Assembly (NCBI GenBank): GCA_017964755.1
Contig: JAGCRI010000102.1
Span: 1-10,713, forward strand
DNA from: Bacteroidales bacterium
Lineage (GTDB): Bacteria > Bacteroidota > Bacteroidia > Bacteroidales > WCHB1-69
DNA: 10,713 nucleotides
Reading direction: 5' to 3'
Shown here: in pieces, positions 7,040 to 10,713 of the stretch
Layout: each line of letters opens with the position of its first letter
How positions within the stretch are numbered: the first letter of the stretch is position 1
Notes under the pieces: generated by a model
The model's database searches: none
Seen by the model: only the letters and a program-made list of their open reading frames with translations
Told to the model about the DNA's origin: nothing
Program-made: the position numbers and the translations under genes

Positions 7040-7062
7040 CATTTTAAAACAAAATAAAAGAG

Positions 7063-7716
7063 ATGAAAAAAAAGATAGCAGTAATTTTGTGTGGCTGCGG
7101 CTCAATGGATGGCAGCGAGATACACGAAGCGACAATGACCTTGCTCGCGATAGACAGACATGGTGCGGAATATACAATCTTTGCTCCAGACGATGACCAA
7201 TATGAGGTGATAAACCACATTACCCATGAGAAAATGCCAGAAAAAAGGAATATGCTGATAGAGGCTGCGAGGATAGCGCGCGGCAACATACTTCCGCTTG
7301 AACAGTTTGATGCCGCAATGTATGACGCACTTGTCCTGCCCGGTGGCTTTGGCGCGGCAAAAAACCTCTTTACATACGCCTACGAAGGCACTAATGCCAA
7401 GGTAAGGAAAGACATATCAAAGGCCATAAAAGATATGCACGACCTCAACAAACCTATAGGCGCACTCTGCATAGCACCCGTCCTTGTGGCAAAAATGCTT
7501 GGCAATGTGGTGATTACCGTGGGCACAGACGAACAGACTATAAAGCATGTGGAACAATTCGGTGCATCACATGTAAACACGCAGCAGACAGAGGTGATTT
7601 CCGACAAAAAGAACATGGTTTTCACAACCCCATGCTATATGCTCCCCGCTACTATCGCCGACATTGCCGACAGCGCGGACAATCTGATAACAGCTATATT
7701 GGACAACATTAAATAA
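7063..7716 (+). CDS. elbB: ElbB-like DJ-1/PfpI family protein (isoprenoid biosynthesis glyoxalase ElbB)
   Basis: This 217-residue cytoplasmic protein belongs to the DJ-1/PfpI (class I glutamine amidotransferase-like) superfamily and matches ElbB in length and motifs. Visible features are an N-terminal strand followed by the GCGSMDGSEIHEA segment typical of ElbB (11-23), the LVLPGGFGAAKNL loop (90-102), and the nucleophile elbow GALCIAPVL with Cys136 as the predicted reactive cysteine. A DTQQTEV-like segment (here NTQQTEV, 172-178) and TTPCYML (188-194) follow. E. coli ElbB was named for an effect on isoprenoid production and has been reported to have glyoxalase activity; its true physiological substrate is not settled. 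The ATG at 7063 follows a clear promoter and lies next to the first beta strand. pyrG begins 19 bases after its stop, so the two are almost certainly co-transcribed. Confidence 0.9.
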   Translation: MKKKIAVILCGCGSMDGSEIHEATMTLLAIDRHGAEYTIFAPDDDQYEVINHITHEKMPEKRNMLIEAARIARGNILPLEQFDAAMYDALVLPGGFGAAKNLFTYAYEGTNAKVRKDISKAIKDMHDLNKPIGALCIAPVLVAKMLGNVVITVGTDEQTIKHVEQFGASHVNTQQTEVISDKKNMVFTTPCYMLPATIADIADSADNLITAILDNIK

Positions 7717-7735
7717 CAACTTATAACAAATCACT

Positions 7736-9343
7736 ATGGCAACAAAATACGTATTTGTTTCAGGCGGTGTGGTCTCCGGATTGGGAAAAGGCATCACAGC
7801 AGCTTCATTAGGCCGTCTGCTAAAGTCACGCGGTATCAAAGTTACAATGCAGAAACTTGACCCTTATCTCAATGTTGATCCTGGTACCATGAACCCCTAC
7901 CAGCACGGGGAAGTCTTTGTTACAGAAGACGGTGGTGAAACCGATTTGGACATAGGGCATTACGAAAGATTCATTGATGAGAATCTTAACAAGTACTGTA
8001 ATGTCACATCGGGGAAAATATACCACTCAGTCATTGAGAATGAGCGGAATGGAGTCTATGCCGGCACCACGGTCCAGCTGATCCCGCACGTTACAAATAT
8101 GATAAAAGACAAAATCCGCCTTAACGCGCAGACAAACAACGCTGATGTGGCAATTGTGGAAATCGGCGGCACTGTCGGTGACTACGAAAGTCTTCCGTTT
8201 ATTGAGGCCATAAGACAGTTTTCGTCAGATGAAGGATATGAGAACTGTATGTATATACATGTTGTGCTCGTACCCGTTATAATGCCAAGCAACGAGCTCA
8301 AGACAAAGCCGGCTCAGTTCAGCGTCAAGGAGCTGCTAAGCCGCGGCATCCAGCCTGATATACTTGTTTGCCGCTGCGACCGTCCTATGGGTGAGGAGAT
8401 AAAAAGGAAACTCGCCTTGTTCTGCAGCGTGAAGCAAGAAAATGTCATCGAGAATGTGAATATGCCTTCACTATATGAAATACCTCTTGCGTTGGAAGAG
8501 GAAGGGCTCGCCACACAGGTGATATCTCGTCTGAATATCCATTGCAAGGAAAAAGATCTTTCCAGTTGGCAGAAGATGGTTGATATGAGCAAGAAAACGC
8601 TTTCACAGACTAAGGTTGCTCTTGTCGGCAAGTATGTGGAACTTCATGATGCCTACCTCAGTGTTGTTGAAGCCCTGAAGCATGCGGCAATTTTCAACCA
8701 AACACAATTGGAGATTAAATGGATTGATTCAGAGAATATTACAGAAAGGAGTGCAGGGACACTTCTCAATGATGTGGATTGTATCCTGATACCCGGCGGT
8801 TTCGGAATGAGAGGCGTTGAGGGCAAGATAAATGCTGCACGATACGCCCGCGAGAATAAAATACCGTTCCTCGGACTTTGTCTTGGAATGCAGATTGCAT
8901 TTATTGAATTTGCAAGAAACGTAGCCATGCTTAAAGATGCTAACAGCAGGGAGTTTAACCCCAACACCCCATATCCGGTAATAGATTTTCTGCCAGGACA
9001 GAATGAGTACAGCATTCTTGGCGGGACGCTCCGTCTTGGCAAATATCCGTGCAAACTGGCACACGGCACCAAAGCGTATGAGGCATACGGCGAGGACATT
9101 ATATATGAACGTCACCGCCACCGCTATGAAGTTAACAACGATTTCCGCCAGATTCTTGAAGAAAAAGGGCTTGTATTGTCAGGCACATCACCTAACGGCA
9201 CTATCGTTGAAATGATTGAGCTGAAAGACCACCCATGGTATGTGGCATGCCAGTTCCACCCTGAATTCAAATCGAGGCCGAACCGTCCACATCCTCTCTT
9301 CTATTCTTTTGTAAAAAAAGCAGTGGAAATGAAAAAGAGGTAA
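7736..9343 (+). CDS. pyrG: CTP synthase (glutamine-hydrolysing)
   Basis: PyrG makes CTP from UTP, ATP and glutamine, the last step of pyrimidine nucleotide synthesis. The 535-residue length is standard. The N-terminal synthetase domain opens with a P-loop, SGGVVSGLGKG (9-19, Lys18), then QKLDPYLNVDPGTMNPYQHGE (39-59) and DGGETDLDIGHYERF (65-79), which hold the Mg-ATP and UTP binding residues. The EIGGTVGDYES block is at 142-152. The C-terminal class I glutaminase domain has the oxyanion strand IPGGFGMRG (352-360), nucleophile Cys382 in GLCLGMQ, and the His508/Glu510 pair in QFHPE. All expected catalytic residues are present. The start at 7736 gives the conserved MATKYVFVSGG opening. In many Bacteroidales pyrG is followed by yidC, as I recall; here a C10 peptidase gene follows 34 bases later instead. 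Confidence 0.98.
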   Translation: MATKYVFVSGGVVSGLGKGITAASLGRLLKSRGIKVTMQKLDPYLNVDPGTMNPYQHGEVFVTEDGGETDLDIGHYERFIDENLNKYCNVTSGKIYHSVIENERNGVYAGTTVQLIPHVTNMIKDKIRLNAQTNNADVAIVEIGGTVGDYESLPFIEAIRQFSSDEGYENCMYIHVVLVPVIMPSNELKTKPAQFSVKELLSRGIQPDILVCRCDRPMGEEIKRKLALFCSVKQENVIENVNMPSLYEIPLALEEEGLATQVISRLNIHCKEKDLSSWQKMVDMSKKTLSQTKVALVGKYVELHDAYLSVVEALKHAAIFNQTQLEIKWIDSENITERSAGTLLNDVDCILIPGGFGMRGVEGKINAARYARENKIPFLGLCLGMQIAFIEFARNVAMLKDANSREFNPNTPYPVIDFLPGQNEYSILGGTLRLGKYPCKLAHGTKAYEAYGEDIIYERHRHRYEVNNDFRQILEEKGLVLSGTSPNGTIVEMIELKDHPWYVACQFHPEFKSRPNRPHPLFYSFVKKAVEMKKR

Positions 9344-9377
9344 CCGGGCTACAACAAGCCGTCAAGATACTCGAAAA

Positions 9378-10713
9378 ATGAATAAGATATGTTATCTTAA
9401 AGTAAGCATCACAATCTTTTTTGTGATGCTTATGTCATTTATGAAAGGGGCACCTGTTGACACCAACACTGTGAAAACTGTTGCAGCAGCGTTTTGGGCA
9501 GCTCTTCCCGACATCCCGGAACAGACACGTAATACAGTGCCTCAAATAAGCCATACTGAGAGTTACAGCGTGACGGACAACATAAACGGAAAACTTACAA
9601 AAAGTGTCAAACCATGTTTTTATGTTGTTAACTTCGGTGATGATGGATTTGTGCTTGTTTCAGCTGATGACAGGACAATGCCGGTTCTGGGTTTCTCGAC
9701 AGAAGGGAAATTCTCTGTTGAAGAAATTCAAGATAATATGTCTCATTTTTTCTTGTCATATAAAGAAGAGTTGGAATATGTCGTTGAGAATGATGTACAA
9801 GCTTCGCCTGAAAATAGTTCATTATGGGACAAATTCAGAATACCATTGAGAGACAATTATTTGTATCGTGCCAATGTTATTGTACCACCGCTAATAAAAA
9901 CCACTTGGAACCAATCCCCTATTTATAATAATATGTGTCCGTACATAAGCAGCAAAAGCTGTCGTGTATATACAGGCTGTGTGGCTACTGCAATGGCTCA
10001 GATAATACGTTACTGGGAATGGCCGGCTAAAGGCACAGGCTCACACAGTTACTATGCTGTCCTATCAGACGACAACTCAACACAAATTGGAACACTGACT
10101 GCAGATTTCGGTAACACAACTTATCTTTATGACCTAATGCCGACTTCAATAAACAACTCGTCTAACCAGTACTTCAAAAATGCAGTGGCTCAGCTCTCAT
10201 ACCAATGCGGAGTTTCTGTAGATATGCAATATGGCTGCAATGGAAGCGGTGCGTATCCGGAAGATATTCCATACGCCATGCGTACTTATTTTGACTACAA
10301 ATGTGACGGCATATATTATTTGCAAAGTCCTATCACTCTTGCCAAATGGCAGCAGTTGTTGAAAAATGATCTTGATGCCGGACGTCCAATCGTTTACGGT
10401 GGTAATTCAAATTCTGGCGGACATGCTTTCATCTGTGACGGCTACCGAGACGATAACTATTTCCATTTCAACTGGGGCTGGGGCGGTGCAAATAACGGAT
10501 ATTATACTATCAGCACCACCGGCACCGGTGCTGACGACATTGAATACTGGAAGTATCAGGATGCCATATTGGGACTTGAGCCGAACAGAAAGGAATGTGG
10601 AACAAGCTGTTCGCTTACGATAGAATTGTCAAACAGTGCAGGCCAGAAAGGTTGGAATGGTGCATATATTACTGTTTTTCAAGGAAATAAAGCAATAAAA
10701 GCAGTAACCCTTC
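9378..10713 (+). CDS. secreted C10 family (streptopain-like) cysteine peptidase, 3' end beyond window
   Basis: The frame is open from the ATG at 9378 to the window edge (445 residues). Residues 1-25 or so form a signal peptide with a hydrophobic core (SITIFFVMLM). Residues about 27-165 resemble the Spi-type propeptide of C10 enzymes, which keeps the protease inactive; CFYVVNFGDDGFVLVSADD (80-98) and VLGFS are typical. The catalytic domain runs about 172-402, with nucleophile Cys201 in GCVATAMAQI, His349 in GGHAF, and Asn365 with Trp366 and Trp368 in NWGWGG. Cys-to-His spacing (148) and His-to-Asn spacing (16) equal those I recall for Streptococcus SpeB. After residue 403 an extension begins (SLTIELSNSAGQKGWNGA) that resembles small beta-sandwich modules in Bacteroidota secreted proteins; it is cut off by the window. 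There are ten cysteines from residue 80 on, unusually many, so disulfides are possible. The start is chosen for the signal peptide. Two hairpins lie in the first 19 codons. Confidence 0.93.
   Translation, partial: MNKICYLKVSITIFFVMLMSFMKGAPVDTNTVKTVAAAFWAALPDIPEQTRNTVPQISHTESYSVTDNINGKLTKSVKPCFYVVNFGDDGFVLVSADDRTMPVLGFSTEGKFSVEEIQDNMSHFFLSYKEELEYVVENDVQASPENSSLWDKFRIPLRDNYLYRANVIVPPLIKTTWNQSPIYNNMCPYISSKSCRVYTGCVATAMAQIIRYWEWPAKGTGSHSYYAVLSDDNSTQIGTLTADFGNTTYLYDLMPTSINNSSNQYFKNAVAQLSYQCGVSVDMQYGCNGSGAYPEDIPYAMRTYFDYKCDGIYYLQSPITLAKWQQLLKNDLDAGRPIVYGGNSNSGGHAFICDGYRDDNYFHFNWGWGGANNGYYTISTTGTGADDIEYWKYQDAILGLEPNRKECGTSCSLTIELSNSAGQKGWNGAYITVFQGNKAIKAVTL
9383..9399. repeat. 7-bp inverted repeat just after the C10 peptidase start codon
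   Basis: TAAGATA (9383-9389) and TATCTTA (9393-9399) are perfect inverted copies around a 3-base loop. They cover codons 2 to 8 of the C10 peptidase, inside the region a starting ribosome occupies. The stem has only one G-C pair, so it would be modest alone. It directly precedes the stronger hairpin at 9403-9432. Confidence 0.55.
9403..9432. terminator. perfect 12-bp hairpin; candidate pyrG terminator or attenuator inside C10 signal-peptide codons
   Basis: TAAGCATCACAA (9403-9414) pairs with TTGTGATGCTTA (9421-9432) without mismatch, with a 6-base loop, TCTTTT; a G-U pair (9402/9433) could extend it. It lies 60 bases past the pyrG stop, where a terminator would be expected, but also inside the C10 peptidase reading frame (about codons 9 to 19). 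The sequence after the stem (TGTCATTT) is only weakly T-rich. Two roles are compatible: partial termination of elbB-pyrG transcripts, or control of C10 peptidase expression. Confidence 0.45.

Noticed and set aside
7739..7760. PyrG regulation by reiterative G transcription as in Gram-positive bacteria
   Set aside because: There is no pyrG-proximal promoter with a GGGC-type start and no leader terminator; pyrG is 19 bases after elbB.
9403..9432. Possibility that the inverted repeats flank an invertible promoter, as in Bacteroides phase variation
   Set aside because: The spacer between the arms is only 6 bases, far too short to invert a promoter, and no invertase gene is near.
9604..9849. An 81-codon frame inside the C10 protease gene
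   Set aside because: The C10 frame runs uninterrupted through it with family motifs on both sides; this is an out-of-frame shadow.
10366..10623. An 85-codon frame near the window end
   Set aside because: It is out of frame with the C10 catalytic His and WGWGG motifs, which occupy the same bases.

Overview
The window looks like chromosomal core-genome DNA from a member of the Bacteroidota, probably order Bacteroidales; I cannot assign a genus. Four things point there: an LptE of the Bacteroidota type, a Rho with a very long charged N-terminal extension, two secreted peptidases of types common in this phylum (S8 with an N-terminal FLSxRSxxRR segment, and C10 with a Spi-like propeptide), and promoters that fit the Bacteroides -33 TTTG / -7 TAnnTTTG consensus. 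No gene has a strong Shine-Dalgarno sequence, and starts are preceded by A/T-rich DNA, as is usual in the phylum. I see no tRNA, rRNA, CRISPR array, insertion sequence or phage gene. No gene-free stretch exceeds 300 bases; the longest is the 215-base rho/elbB intergenic region.

Layout. (1) 1-3202, plus strand: the 3' part of miaB (tRNA methylthiolation), then folA (dihydrofolate reductase) 60 bases later, then a secreted subtilisin-like S8 peptidase whose start codon lies 20 bases inside folA. (2) 3219-6847, minus strand: rho, then a sensor-less sigma-54 activator, then lptE. The last two overlap by 11 bases, so this is probably one transcription unit. It converges on the S8 gene with only 16 bases between stop codons. 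An inverted repeat inside the end of lptE could terminate both transcripts. (3) 6848-7062: an AT-rich divergent promoter region with back-to-back rho and elbB promoters separated by A-tract repeats. (4) 7063-9343, plus strand: elbB (DJ-1/PfpI family) and pyrG (CTP synthase), 19 bases apart. (5) 9378 to the window end, plus strand: a secreted C10 cysteine peptidase, complete through its catalytic domain and running off the edge into a C-terminal extension. Its signal-peptide codons contain two tandem hairpins, one with a perfect 12-bp stem.

The genes do not form one obvious system. Most are housekeeping (tRNA modification, folate, transcription termination, LPS transport, CTP synthesis) interleaved with two exported proteases. 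The best leads are structural: dyads overlapping coding sequence at both gene-cluster ends, the compact divergent promoter region, and an orphan sigma-54 activator tied to rho and lptE. I found no clear evidence of a wholly new system.
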